DNA of 64,000 nucleotides from positions 310,001 through 374,000 of the forward strand of contig JAUIHT010000005.1 in assembly GCA_030432235.1 (NCBI GenBank). The letters run 5' to 3'. Below, piece after piece: positions 18,335 through 26,156 of this stretch. Source of the DNA: Verrucomicrobiia bacterium (lineage in GTDB: Bacteria; Verrucomicrobiota; Verrucomicrobiia; Opitutales; Cerasicoccaceae). The translations under genes were made by a program, and so were the position numbers. The number at the start of each line of letters is the position of its first letter. The first letter of the stretch is position 1. Under the pieces are notes generated by a model, which had not been told where the DNA came from, searched no databases, and saw nothing but the letters and a program-made list of their open reading frames with translations.

Positions 18335-19126
18335 TCAATCCTGACGGTATCTGCCGCGGGAAATAGCAAAAACGACTCCGGCCAAAGCTACGAATAACGC
18401 CACATTAGCCGGCTCCGGAACGACAGTCAGAGAGTAATTGTCAAAGGTCGCGGTCGCCCCCTGCAAATCGAACGCATTGCTGTCCGCAACCAGCAAACCA
18501 AACCCTCCACTTGAGTAAGTGTCATCCGTATAATTCACGGTTCCGATCGGCGTGTCCAAGTCACTCAAAGCATAGATGCTACCATAAAATTGATCACCAA
18601 TTCCGAGGAAAACCATACGATAGCCTGCGTCGGGCACCAGATCTCCTTCAGGCAAATAATAATACGAACCACCCGCTGCGACCTGCTCTCCGTCCAGTCG
18701 TTCAATAGCCAGTGCCGTGTGGCTGCGTCCGGCGGATGCCCCGGGACTATAAGTAAACAGGTAGCCGGTCGTCGTACCGAGTCCGACATCATTGGCTCTG
18801 GCGATGATGCCAAAAGTTTCTGGCAGAGTTTCGTCCCAATTCACCAAATCGACGCTGACGTGAAAATCCGCTGTGGTCACGCCCGAGAGGATGCTGCCAA
18901 CCCTGGCCGCCCCAAAATCTGCGTTCGCTGGCGGGGTTGTTGAAATCTGATAGGCCCCACCTGGAAATGTAAATGAACCACCACCCAGTGGGTCATAATG
19001 CGCCCAGCCATCATCATTCGAGTCATCGAAATTATCAGTAAAAGTTTGGCCAAAACAGTTCACAGCACTAATAAAGCTAAGAACAAAGGCCATCGCAGCA
19101 GTAGGTAGGAGCGTATTGTTTCTCAT
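18335..19126 (-). CDS. PEP-CTERM sorted extracellular protein with lectin/laminin-G-like body
   Basis: This is a 263-residue exported protein. Its signal peptide ends near CFGQ. The beta-rich body starts FTDNFDDSNDDGWAHYDPL, an opening typical of secreted beta-jelly-roll (LamG/DUF1080-like) domains in PVC bacteria. It ends with a PEP-CTERM tail: VVPEPANVALFVALAGVVFA and then RGRYRQD. It is likely sorted to the surface by an exosortase encoded elsewhere. The ligand is unknown. It is convergent with copA and monocistronic. Confidence 0.85.
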   Translation of the reverse strand: MRNNTLLPTAAMAFVLSFISAVNCFGQTFTDNFDDSNDDGWAHYDPLGGGSFTFPGGAYQISTTPPANADFGAARVGSILSGVTTADFHVSVDLVNWDETLPETFGIIARANDVGLGTTTGYLFTYSPGASAGRSHTALAIERLDGEQVAAGGSYYYLPEGDLVPDAGYRMVFLGIGDQFYGSIYALSDLDTPIGTVNYTDDTYSSGGFGLLVADSNAFDLQGATATFDNYSLTVVPEPANVALFVALAGVVFAISRGRYRQD

Positions 19127-19304
19127 GGAGCAAGGCTGCTTGCCAGCACTGCTGCGTCAACAAATATAAATGATTTATCTAATTCCAATTATCAATAATG
19201 CTAATCGTGAGTGATGCTCATGAAAAATACTCAACGTAAAAATCCTGGCATGAATCGACCTGTAAGCATTCTCTATTTATCACTCTGAATTTCGCATTCT
19301 ACTC
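19127..19304. other. AT-rich divergent intergenic region
   Basis: 178 bp separate the PEP-CTERM gene (minus) and the ABA4-like gene (plus). It is clearly more AT-rich than its surroundings and must hold both promoters. I see no convincing -35/-10 pair, operator palindrome or hairpin in it. Confidence 0.5.
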
Positions 19305-19751
19305 ATGCCCGCCTGGTTGATTGAGACCTTCGCATCGGCGCTGCTAACGCGCGCTTTCTGGTTCGTCACGCTGATGACGTCACCTGCGTGGATCGCCATG
19401 ATTTTCTTCCCGGGCAACAACTGGGTGAAGGCAGTGTGTAGACCGCTGGTCGCACCCGTGGCATACACGATGGTTTGGGCTTACCTGGCCTGGCAGGCGT
19501 GGACGCTGGGCCTGCCGGAGCCAACCGGCACGAGCTTCCAGGAAAGCCGCGACCTGGCCGCGCACCCCATGGTGTTTCTTGGGGGCTGGTGCCAGTTGCA
19601 GGTCCTGCAGCTTTTCCTCGGCACGTGGATTTACCAGGACGCGCTCAAGCGTAAATGGGCCGTTCCGGCAGAGCTGTTAGCCTGCTGGATATTCGGGCCG
19701 CTGGCCCTGTTCATCTACGCCCTGCGCGTAGCCTTGACCGGACGCAAGTAA
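19305..19751 (+). CDS. ABA4-like (DUF4281) integral membrane protein
   Basis: This polytopic protein of 148 residues has about four hydrophobic helices. The pattern fits the ABA4-like family: SPAWIAMIFFPGNNWVKAVC near residue 26, HPMVFLGGWCQLQVLQLFLG, then the hallmark GTWIYQDALKRKW, and a final FGPLALFIYALRVAL helix. Plant and algal ABA4 proteins act in neoxanthin synthesis, and cyanobacterial relatives are implicated in carotenoid chemistry. The bacterial role is unknown, and no carotenoid gene is nearby. It is followed 30 nt later by hisS. Confidence 0.7.
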   Translation: MPAWLIETFASALLTRAFWFVTLMTSPAWIAMIFFPGNNWVKAVCRPLVAPVAYTMVWAYLAWQAWTLGLPEPTGTSFQESRDLAAHPMVFLGGWCQLQVLQLFLGTWIYQDALKRKWAVPAELLACWIFGPLALFIYALRVALTGRK

Positions 19752-19781
19752 AGGTTTGCCAAACGCGCGACGCTGGTTGGC

Positions 19782-21095
19782 ATGGGTGGGATGTTCCAAT
19801 CCCTACCCGGCTTTCGCGAGTTCTATCCCGAGGACTGCGCCGTGCGCAACCGTATCTTCCAGACGTGGCGGGAGGCCTGCGCGCGCTTTGCTTTCCAGGA
19901 GTTCGACGGCCCGGCACTGGAACCGCTGGAGCTGTTCACCGCCAAGTCAGGCCCGGAAATCGTCTCGCAGCTTTTCAATTTTACCGACAAAGGCGGACGC
20001 GAGGTCGCGTTGCGCCCGGAAATGACCCCTACCCTGGCCCGTTTGGTCGGCGCCAGGGCCGGCAGCCTCAAGCGGCCTATTCGCTGGTTTTCCATAGGCG
20101 AAAACTTCCGCTACGAGAAACAGCAAAAGGGCCGCCTGCGTTCCTTTTACCAGCTCAATGCCGACATCCTCGGCGAAGCCGGACCCTCCGCCGACGCGGA
20201 GATCATCACACTGCTGATACATGTCCTGCAGAGCTTCGGGCTGGGTGAAAGCGATTTCATTATTCGCCTGAGCGACCGCAACCTATGGCTCTGCTTGCTG
20301 GAGTCACTCGCCGTGCCGGAAGCACTTTACCCGGAAGCCCTCTCCGCCATCGACAAGCTGGAGCGCGAAGACGGCCCGGCGCTGATCGAAAAGCTCTCGC
20401 AGGCCGGCATCCCCAACGCGGACAAGCTCTACGCCGCCGCCACCGAGCTGGCAGCCATCAACGATCTCGCCGACCTGAAAACCTTCTTTGGCAACAGTGA
20501 CTCCAGCGTCGCTCTGGAGCGGCTAGAACAATGGGACGCGCTCATGACCCAGATCGAGGCACAGGGCATCGCGTCGTTCGTCAAGGTGGACCTCGGCATC
20601 GTGCGCGGGCTGGCCTACTACACCGGTTTCGTTTTCGAGGCCTTCCAGACTGTAGGCAAGGGACGTGCCCTGGCCGGCGGTGGCCGTTACGACAATCTTG
20701 TTGAAAAACTGGGGGGACAACCGCTGCCCGCCGTCGGTTTCGGCATGGGGGATGTTACCCTGCGCGATCTGCTTGAGCTGAAAGACCTGGTTCCGGAGGG
20801 TGCCGAAAGCCCCAACGCCTACCTCGTCATCGGTGGCGCGGAGGAGCGTCCCTTCGCCCTGGGCATCGCCGCACAGCTCCGTTCCGAGGGCCTGCGCGTG
20901 GAATACGGACTCAAGGACGCCGGTTTCGGTAAACAGTTCAAGGCTGCAGACCACAGCGGCGCACGCTTCGCGGTCATCATCGGCCAGGAGGAAAAAGCCG
21001 GTGGTGGTGCTAAGGTAAAGGACCTGCAAAGCGGTAAGGAAACCTTTGTTTTGTCCGCTGAAATTGCGGATTTTATCGTGAAAGAGCTGCCCTGA
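19782..21095 (+). CDS. hisS: histidine--tRNA ligase
   Basis: This class II aminoacyl-tRNA synthetase charges tRNA-His. In its 437 residues it has class II motif 1 around LPGFREFYPEDCAVRNRIF and the TxRPEMTP-like LRPEMTPTLARLV. Motif 2 is RWFSIGENFRYEKQQKGRLR. The histidine-specific VRGLAYYTGFVFE keeps the essential Arg but has Ala where LDYY is usual. Motif 3 is LPAVGFGMGDVTL and a C-terminal anticodon-binding domain ends FIVKELP. The C-terminal domain and motif 3 argue against a HisZ regulatory subunit. GTG/ATG alternatives near the start change only three residues. Confidence 0.9.
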   Translation: MGGMFQSLPGFREFYPEDCAVRNRIFQTWREACARFAFQEFDGPALEPLELFTAKSGPEIVSQLFNFTDKGGREVALRPEMTPTLARLVGARAGSLKRPIRWFSIGENFRYEKQQKGRLRSFYQLNADILGEAGPSADAEIITLLIHVLQSFGLGESDFIIRLSDRNLWLCLLESLAVPEALYPEALSAIDKLEREDGPALIEKLSQAGIPNADKLYAAATELAAINDLADLKTFFGNSDSSVALERLEQWDALMTQIEAQGIASFVKVDLGIVRGLAYYTGFVFEAFQTVGKGRALAGGGRYDNLVEKLGGQPLPAVGFGMGDVTLRDLLELKDLVPEGAESPNAYLVIGGAEERPFALGIAAQLRSEGLRVEYGLKDAGFGKQFKAADHSGARFAVIIGQEEKAGGGAKVKDLQSGKETFVLSAEIADFIVKELP

Positions 21096-21246
21096 CAGCA
21101 CCGAATACACCTTTTTACTGCTATAAAACTACAGGCTTTTACTGGGTTATCTACTGGAAAAGACCTTGCATGTTCATTATTCTTACCGATAGCATTTTTT
21201 CGAAGTCTGGCGTATCATAGATGGTGAAATTGGCTACCAAACCACC

Positions 21247-21714
21247 ATGAAACTCAGAACCCTCATATTCCTCATCCTCCTGGGCATCGGCGGCTATTAC
21301 AGTTATAACTTTGCCGTGACCCAGTTCAACCAGCCCGCACTGGTTTACAAGCGCTACGCCGACGCTCTGCTCGAGGGCGACCGCTCCCGCGCCAAGACGC
21401 TGGCGGTCAACGAGGCTGCCCTTTCCGCCTTCAACGCACAGGCAGAGCGCCGGGAAAGGCTCGATGGCGAGGAACGCTTCGTCTGGTATACTTTCCTCAA
21501 CCAGCAATTTTCCAACGACGGCAAAACCGTCACCATGGTGGTCAAGCAGACCGTGCGCGTCGACCCGCCGGGGTCCGACAGCTTCTTCGGCACGGAAATT
21601 CGCAAGGACCGCCACATTGTTACTCTAGTGCAGGACCAATCCGCCTGGAAGGTCCAGCAGTTCGAGGACTCCGCCACTCAGATGGCCGGCGCCAAGAAGG
21701 TCGCCAATCGCTAA
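21247..21714 (+). CDS. single-pass membrane-anchored protein of unknown function
   Basis: This 155-residue protein has an N-terminal anchor or signal (MKLRTLIFLILLGIGGYYSY). Its exported domain begins ALVYKRYADALLEGDRSRAK, a helical pair, followed by a beta-rich half (KTVTMVVKQTVRVDPP) that resembles NTF2/SnoaL-like folds in secondary-structure order. No family is recognised. The stop TAA is followed at once by a palindromic repeat element. No operon partner is apparent. Confidence 0.75.
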   Translation: MKLRTLIFLILLGIGGYYSYNFAVTQFNQPALVYKRYADALLEGDRSRAKTLAVNEAALSAFNAQAERRERLDGEERFVWYTFLNQQFSNDGKTVTMVVKQTVRVDPPGSDSFFGTEIRKDRHIVTLVQDQSAWKVQQFEDSATQMAGAKKVANR

Positions 21715-21835
21715 CAGGGCAGTGGCACTGTGATAAAGCCTGAAGCCTGTCGAAGGGCACCGTAATGCTCCGCATCTCAATGCGGTAACGCCCTACCGTA
21801 GCGAATCGCACAGGACACTAATGGACTGTACCCTA
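21715..21835. repeat. composite palindromic repeat element
   Basis: It begins CAGGGCAG directly after the TAA stop, as at 36139. It contains CCGCAT-ctca-ATGCGG (21770-21785) inside an outer AGGGC/GCCCT pair (21754-21794). The reverse complement of 21754-21794 resembles the element at 53250. It ends with CGCACAGGACA (21807-21817), the core of the other family end. The gap to trpB is 312 bp; the rest holds only the trpB upstream region. Confidence 0.6.
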
Positions 21836-21875
21836 TCGCTCATCACCGCGCGTTGTAGCTGCCCAGGAAATAAGC

Positions 21876-21905
21876 TTGGCTTTCCTTTTGGCGTTTTTGT
21901 ATAAA
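21876..21905 (+). promoter_or_regulatory. candidate trpB promoter
   Basis: TTGGCT (21876-21881), an 18-nt spacer and TATAAA (21900-21905) sit in an AT-rich patch. The predicted leader is about 115 nt and includes a small hairpin, TCGTTG-gatt-CAACGA at 21949-21964. No leader peptide rich in Trp is visible. Confidence 0.4.
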
Positions 21906-22026
21906 TTTTTCGAATAGGAATTGATTTCCGTTTCGAGGCGGCACACACTCGTTGGATTCAACGATAGCCCCACCATATGCAATCGGAGGCCGGAGCACGT
22001 TGAGGTAACCCGAACCCCGATAAGAA

Positions 22027-23223
22027 ATGTCCGAATACTTGAAGGAAAACCCGACGCGCGACGGCATGTTCGGCGACTTTGGAGGCAGCTTCATCCCGCC
22101 CGAGTTACAAGCGGAGATGGACAAGATCACCGATGCCTACCACACCATATGCAAGTCCCACGACTTCATCAACGAGCTGCGCAGCATCCGTAAGCACTTC
22201 CAGGGGCGGCCCACCCCGGTCTACTTCTGTCGGCGGCTCTCGGAGGCGCTCGGGGCGCGGCTCTACCTCAAGCGCGAGGACCTCAATCACACCGGAGCAC
22301 ACAAGCTCAACCACTGCATGGCCGAGGCCCTGCTGGCCAAGTATATGGGCAAGAAGCGCCTAATCGCCGAGACCGGCGCGGGGCAGCACGGCGTCGCCCT
22401 GGCCACGGCGGCGGCATACTTCGGACTGGAGTGCGAGATTCACATGGGTGAAGTGGATATCGCCAAGGAGCACCCCAATGTCGTGCGAATGAAAATCCTC
22501 GGAGCGGAAGTCGTGCCCGTCTCGCACGGCCTGAAGACGCTCAAGGAGGCCGTCGACTCCGCTTTCCAGTCGTATTTGAAAGACCCGGTCACGACCATCT
22601 ACTGCATCGGCTCGGTGGTCGGCCCCCACCCCTTCCCCATGCTGGTGCGCGACTTCCAGCGGGTTGTCGGCATTGAGGCCCGCGAACAGTTCCTGGAAAT
22701 GACCGAGGAGCTGCCGGACAATGTCGTGGCCTGCGTGGGCGGCGGCAGCAACGCCATGGGCATCTTCTCCGCTTTCCTCGACGACCCTTGCGCCATCTAC
22801 GGCGTCGAGCCCGCGGGGCGCTCCTACGAAACGGGTGATCACGCCTGCACCATGAAGTTCGGCAAGCCTGGTATCATCCACGGCTTTAAGTGCAACCTGC
22901 TCCAGGACGACAAAGGCGAACCCGCGCCGGTCTACTCCGTGGCCAGCGGCCTGGACTATCCCGGTGTCGGCCCCGAGCACTGTCTGCTAGGCGCAAAAGG
23001 GCGTGTAAACTACGTCGACGCCAACGACACCGACACGGTGGACGCCTTCTATCGCCTAAGCCGCATGGAGGGTATCATTCCTGCCCTGGAGAGCGCCCAT
23101 GCCGTCGCCTACGCCTTCAAGCTCGCTGCGGAAAAGCCGCGCCAGTCTATCCTGGTCAACCTCAGCGGACGTGGCGACAAGGACATCGACTTCGTCGTCG
23201 ATACCTACGGACTACCGCAGTAG
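22027..23223 (+). CDS. trpB: tryptophan synthase beta chain
   Basis: This enzyme joins indole and L-serine to make tryptophan, using PLP. 398 residues is the usual length. The PLP lysine lies in [18 protein letters not shown] (about 95). The catalytic Glu is in [20 protein letters not shown], and the phosphate-binding loop is [24 protein letters not shown] and [20 protein letters not shown] are the C-terminal conserved stretches. trpA is not adjacent, so the pair is split in this genome or lies outside the window. Confidence 0.97.
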   Translation: MSEYLKENPTRDGMFGDFGGSFIPPELQAEMDKITDAYHTICKSHDFINELRSIRKHFQGRPTPVYFCRRLSEALGARLYLKREDLNHTGAHKLNHCMAEALLAKYMGKKRLIAETGAGQHGVALATAAAYFGLECEIHMGEVDIAKEHPNVVRMKILGAEVVPVSHGLKTLKEAVDSAFQSYLKDPVTTIYCIGSVVGPHPFPMLVRDFQRVVGIEAREQFLEMTEELPDNVVACVGGGSNAMGIFSAFLDDPCAIYGVEPAGRSYETGDHACTMKFGKPGIIHGFKCNLLQDDKGEPAPVYSVASGLDYPGVGPEHCLLGAKGRVNYVDANDTDTVDAFYRLSRMEGIIPALESAHAVAYAFKLAAEKPRQSILVNLSGRGDKDIDFVVDTYGLPQ

Positions 23224-23259
23224 GACCAAACGCGGCACCCAAGCCCCGGAAAACAGGGA

Positions 23260-24456
23260 CTAACGCGGGTAGACGAAGTCCGGCTGCCAGGCGTTGCCGA
23301 ACTTGGACGAGTGCAGCGAGGCCTCGTGTCCCGTAACGGTGTCGAGGATGCGTAGGCCGCTCCATTTGCCGCGCTTTTGCACGTAGACAATGTGCCGCCC
23401 GTCGTTGAGCCAGCAGGCCTCGGCGTTATCCCCGGCACGGGTAAGCCAGTTGGACTTGCCGGTGGAGAGTTCAAGGACCCCAATCTGATAGCCGCCCCCC
23501 GCCGCAGCGGTGAAGAGAATCTTGTCCGAGTCGAGGGGATTCCAATCCGGCTCGTCGATGTAGCGACTCAGGCGCGTATTGAGATAGCGCGGCTTGCCGC
23601 CCGTAGCCGGGATGATGAACAGCTGCGGTCCGCCGCGCTCGTCACTGGTATAGACGATCTTCTGGCTGTCGGGAGACCAGGCCGGGCTGGACTCGACACC
23701 CTTGGTGGTAGATAGCCGCTGGGGCTTTTTGCCGCTCGCAGGGGCCACGTAGAGCTCCGGATTACCCGTGGCCGACAGAATCATGGCTACCTTGCGACCA
23801 TCCGGGCTGAAGACACCACCGGTGTTGGTGCCCTTGTAGTCGGCAAAAGGCATGCTCCGCTTCGAAGCGACATCTATCAACAAAATATCCGGGAAACCGG
23901 TGCGGTAGTAACTGGTGTAAAGAATCTGACTGCCGTCAGGCGACCAGTGAGGATTGAGCGACTTCGAGCGATGGCTGGTCAATTGCCGCGCGGACTGGAA
24001 GAAAATATCACTGGTCCAGATTTCGCGTTGGCCAGAGCGGTCGGCCACGAAGGCGAGCTGTCCGGCGAAGTAACCGGGGATGCCAAGGGTCTTTTGCACC
24101 GCCAGGTCACAGGCGCGCAGCAGGACGTCGCGACCGCTGGAGCCGGTCACGCTACCGGTGAAAAGCAGCTTGGAGGATTTGCCACTCTCGATGCTAAGCG
24201 TGGCCCGGTTGGTGCCGGCAGGCTCAATCGTAAAGGTGAAGGATGGCTGACTGCTACCGGCCATCCGATAGCCGCCGTGGGTGGAAAAAGCCAGCTCGGC
24301 CAGCGCAGCCCAATCGGGATTGCTGCTACGGATGGAGATGGGCTTCTGCTGGCTTTTTTCGACGATGGTTATCTCCCCTCCCTCATAAGTCTGTCCTGCC
24401 AATGGGCCGCCGATAAGGAAAAGCAAAAGGGTCAACACTAAGCTGATACGCAACAT
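23260..24456 (-). CDS. tolB: TolB-like beta-propeller periplasmic protein
   Basis: The protein has 398 residues with a signal peptide ending GGPLAGQ. It has a TolB N-terminal-like alpha/beta domain (to about 140) and then a six-bladed WD40-like PD40 propeller. Blade motifs repeat as LNPHWSPDGSQILYTSYY, GGVFSPDGRKVAMIL, SSPAWSPDSQKIVYTSDERG and DEPDWNPLDSDKILFTA. TolB works with Pal and the TolQRA complex to keep the outer membrane attached during division. No tolQ, tolR or pal gene lies nearby, so assignment to the Tol system is by architecture only. Confidence 0.82.
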   Translation of the reverse strand: MLRISLVLTLLLFLIGGPLAGQTYEGGEITIVEKSQQKPISIRSSNPDWAALAELAFSTHGGYRMAGSSQPSFTFTIEPAGTNRATLSIESGKSSKLLFTGSVTGSSGRDVLLRACDLAVQKTLGIPGYFAGQLAFVADRSGQREIWTSDIFFQSARQLTSHRSKSLNPHWSPDGSQILYTSYYRTGFPDILLIDVASKRSMPFADYKGTNTGGVFSPDGRKVAMILSATGNPELYVAPASGKKPQRLSTTKGVESSPAWSPDSQKIVYTSDERGGPQLFIIPATGGKPRYLNTRLSRYIDEPDWNPLDSDKILFTAAAGGGYQIGVLELSTGKSNWLTRAGDNAEACWLNDGRHIVYVQKRGKWSGLRILDTVTGHEASLHSSKFGNAWQPDFVYPR

Positions 24457-24531
24457 GCCACCGACGCTAGGGCCGCCCCCGCCCGGCGCAACCGTGTTTT
24501 ACTCACAAGCGCAAAAATTGCTCCCGGAGAC

Positions 24532-24556
24532 ATGACTGCATGTAAAACGCAGTCAT
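24532..24556. other. inverted repeat in the tolB-mrp divergent gap
   Basis: ATGACTGC (24532-24539) and GCAGTCAT (24549-24556) are perfect 8-bp arms around 9 nt. The site is 76 nt upstream of tolB and 64 nt upstream of mrp, a position that suits a shared operator better than a terminator. Confidence 0.45.
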
Positions 24557-24619
24557 TCATTAAAATTCCGCGCTGTGGCGTTGCATCGGTGTAAATGAGA
24601 CTCCATCTTGGAGGGCTTT

Positions 24620-25705
24620 ATGGACAAAGCCACGATTCAGGAAGCGCTCAAGGTAATTAAATATCCCGGTTTCAGCCGGGACATCGTTTCGTTCGGGTTG
24701 GTACGCGGAGTAGATTTCGCCGACGGCAAGGCCACGGTCGCCCTCGCCCTGACCACCGCCGACGCGCAGATCCCCGCGCAACTGAAGACTGAGGCCGAAA
24801 AAGTCCTGCAAGGCCTGGAGGGCGTATCCGAGGTGGAAGTCACCGTTTCCGTAACCGCTCCCAAGCATACGCCTCCCCCTCCCGGGCAGAAGCGCGAGGT
24901 CACCGGACCCGCTCAGCAGTCCATCGGCGGGGTGAAACGCATCATCGCCGTGGCCAGCGGCAAGGGCGGCGTGGGCAAGTCCACCTTTTCCGTCAACCTC
25001 GCTTGTGCGCTGGACCAAGTACTGAGCGAGCAGGGCAAGCCGGAGTCCGTCGGCATCATGGATTGCGACCTTTACGGCCCCTCCGTGCCACTGATGATCG
25101 GCGCAGCCAGCCGCCCGGAAGTGCGCGGAGAAAGCCTCGTGCCGGTGGAAAGCTTCGGCGTGCGGGTGATGTCCATGGGTCTGCTCATCGACGAGGACAC
25201 ACCGGTGGTTTGGCGCGGCCCCATGGTCATGAAAACCATTCAGCAGTTCGCCGCCAATGTCGACTGGGGCAAACTCGAGGTGCTGGTGGTCGATCTCCCC
25301 CCCGGCACTGGCGACGCGCAGCTTTCGCTCGTGCAGACACTCCCGCTGGACGGCGCCGTCATCGTCACCACCCCCCAGAAAGCAGCCGTGGACGTGGCCC
25401 GGCGCGGCGCCCTGATGTTCGGCAAGGTCAACGTGCCGCTGCTCGGCGTGGTCGAGAACATGAGCTATCTGGAAGGCCCCGATGGCGAGAAGCAGTTCCT
25501 CTTCGGCCAGGGCGGTGGGGAAGCTGCCGCCACCACGCTCGAAAGCGAGTTTTTGGGCCAAATGCCCCTCGACCCGGTCCTGCGCGAAGGTGCCGACCGC
25601 GGCATCCCCGTCGTGGTGAGTCATTCTGACCGTGCCAGCTCCCAGGTCTTCCGGAAAATTGCGACGCGACTGCTGGAAAAGTTAAGTCGTAGTGACTATA
25701 ATTGA
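24620..25705 (+). CDS. mrp: Mrp/ApbC-type P-loop ATPase, Cys pair absent
   Basis: These 361-residue proteins carry or transfer iron-sulphur clusters in the cytoplasm. A DUF59/MIP18-like domain covers residues 1-80. The ATPase has the deviant Walker A GKGGVGKSTFSVNLA near 116, DCDLYGPSVPLMIG and VVDLPPGTGDAQLSL. The usual CxxC after ENMSY, which ligates a bridging 4Fe-4S cluster, is missing: the text reads ENMSYLEGPDGEKQFLFGQG. ATG 24620 follows TTGGAGG at 24608-24614. Upstream TTG 24608 is part of that ribosome-binding site and was not used. Confidence 0.92.
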   Translation: MDKATIQEALKVIKYPGFSRDIVSFGLVRGVDFADGKATVALALTTADAQIPAQLKTEAEKVLQGLEGVSEVEVTVSVTAPKHTPPPPGQKREVTGPAQQSIGGVKRIIAVASGKGGVGKSTFSVNLACALDQVLSEQGKPESVGIMDCDLYGPSVPLMIGAASRPEVRGESLVPVESFGVRVMSMGLLIDEDTPVVWRGPMVMKTIQQFAANVDWGKLEVLVVDLPPGTGDAQLSLVQTLPLDGAVIVTTPQKAAVDVARRGALMFGKVNVPLLGVVENMSYLEGPDGEKQFLFGQGGGEAAATTLESEFLGQMPLDPVLREGADRGIPVVVSHSDRASSQVFRKIATRLLEKLSRSDYN

Positions 25706-25832
25706 ACGATTCAGCAAAAAGTTTTCGAAAACACTCTTAGAAAGGCTGGACATACCCAAATATAGGTAAGATAATAATAGTTACCTAAATGCAATGAACC
25801 TGGCATTCTCAGTCAGGGAAGCGGAGCGATAC

Positions 25833-26081
25833 ATGAAAACCCCGCGACGCAAGAAAACGTCGAGTCCATCAGACTTTGCCACCCGTTCTAATCTCTACCA
25901 GGAGTTCCTGGCAGAGCGGGATGAGATTTTGCGCCATAAGTGGATTGAGAGCGAGAAGGCCGGCTATGATGTCGGCTTCGAGCGCGCACTCCTCGACTGG
26001 ATTCGCAAACATCGGGATGACTGGCGTAAATCACGTCGCGACGACACCTCGCCCAGCAACGCTTCCACCGGCACCGCTTAA
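25833..26081 (+). CDS. small charged protein, DUF4032-like motif
   Basis: This soluble protein has 82 residues. Its core YQEFLAERDEILRHKWIESE and the following AGYDVGFERALLDW make two amphipathic helices rich in charge. I associate this text weakly with short DUF4032-annotated proteins. The role is unknown. ATG 25833 has GGAG 7 nt upstream; ATG 25794 would add 13 residues without a ribosome-binding site. It is convergent with dnaE. Confidence 0.65.
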   Translation: MKTPRRKKTSSPSDFATRSNLYQEFLAERDEILRHKWIESEKAGYDVGFERALLDWIRKHRDDWRKSRRDDTSPSNASTGTA

Positions 26082-26156
26082 GCATCCCGATATCCGGGGC
26101 AACGAGCGTAGCCACATTGAGATGCGAAGCATCTCTAAGGCAAGGCCGTGCCTTGC
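26082..26156. repeat. stop-abutting palindromic repeat between convergent genes
   Basis: The entire 75-bp gap between two stop codons holds two perfect hairpins: GAGATGC-gaa-GCATCTC (26119-26135) and GCAAGGC-cgt-GCCTTGC (26140-26156). The latter ends exactly at the dnaE stop. The phrase CATTGAGATGCG is shared with the copy at 53229. Confidence 0.75.

Noticed and set aside
19782-21095. HisZ (ATP phosphoribosyltransferase regulatory subunit)
   Set aside because: The C-terminal anticodon-binding domain and synthetase motifs 1-3 with the catalytic Arg fit HisS. No hisG is adjacent.
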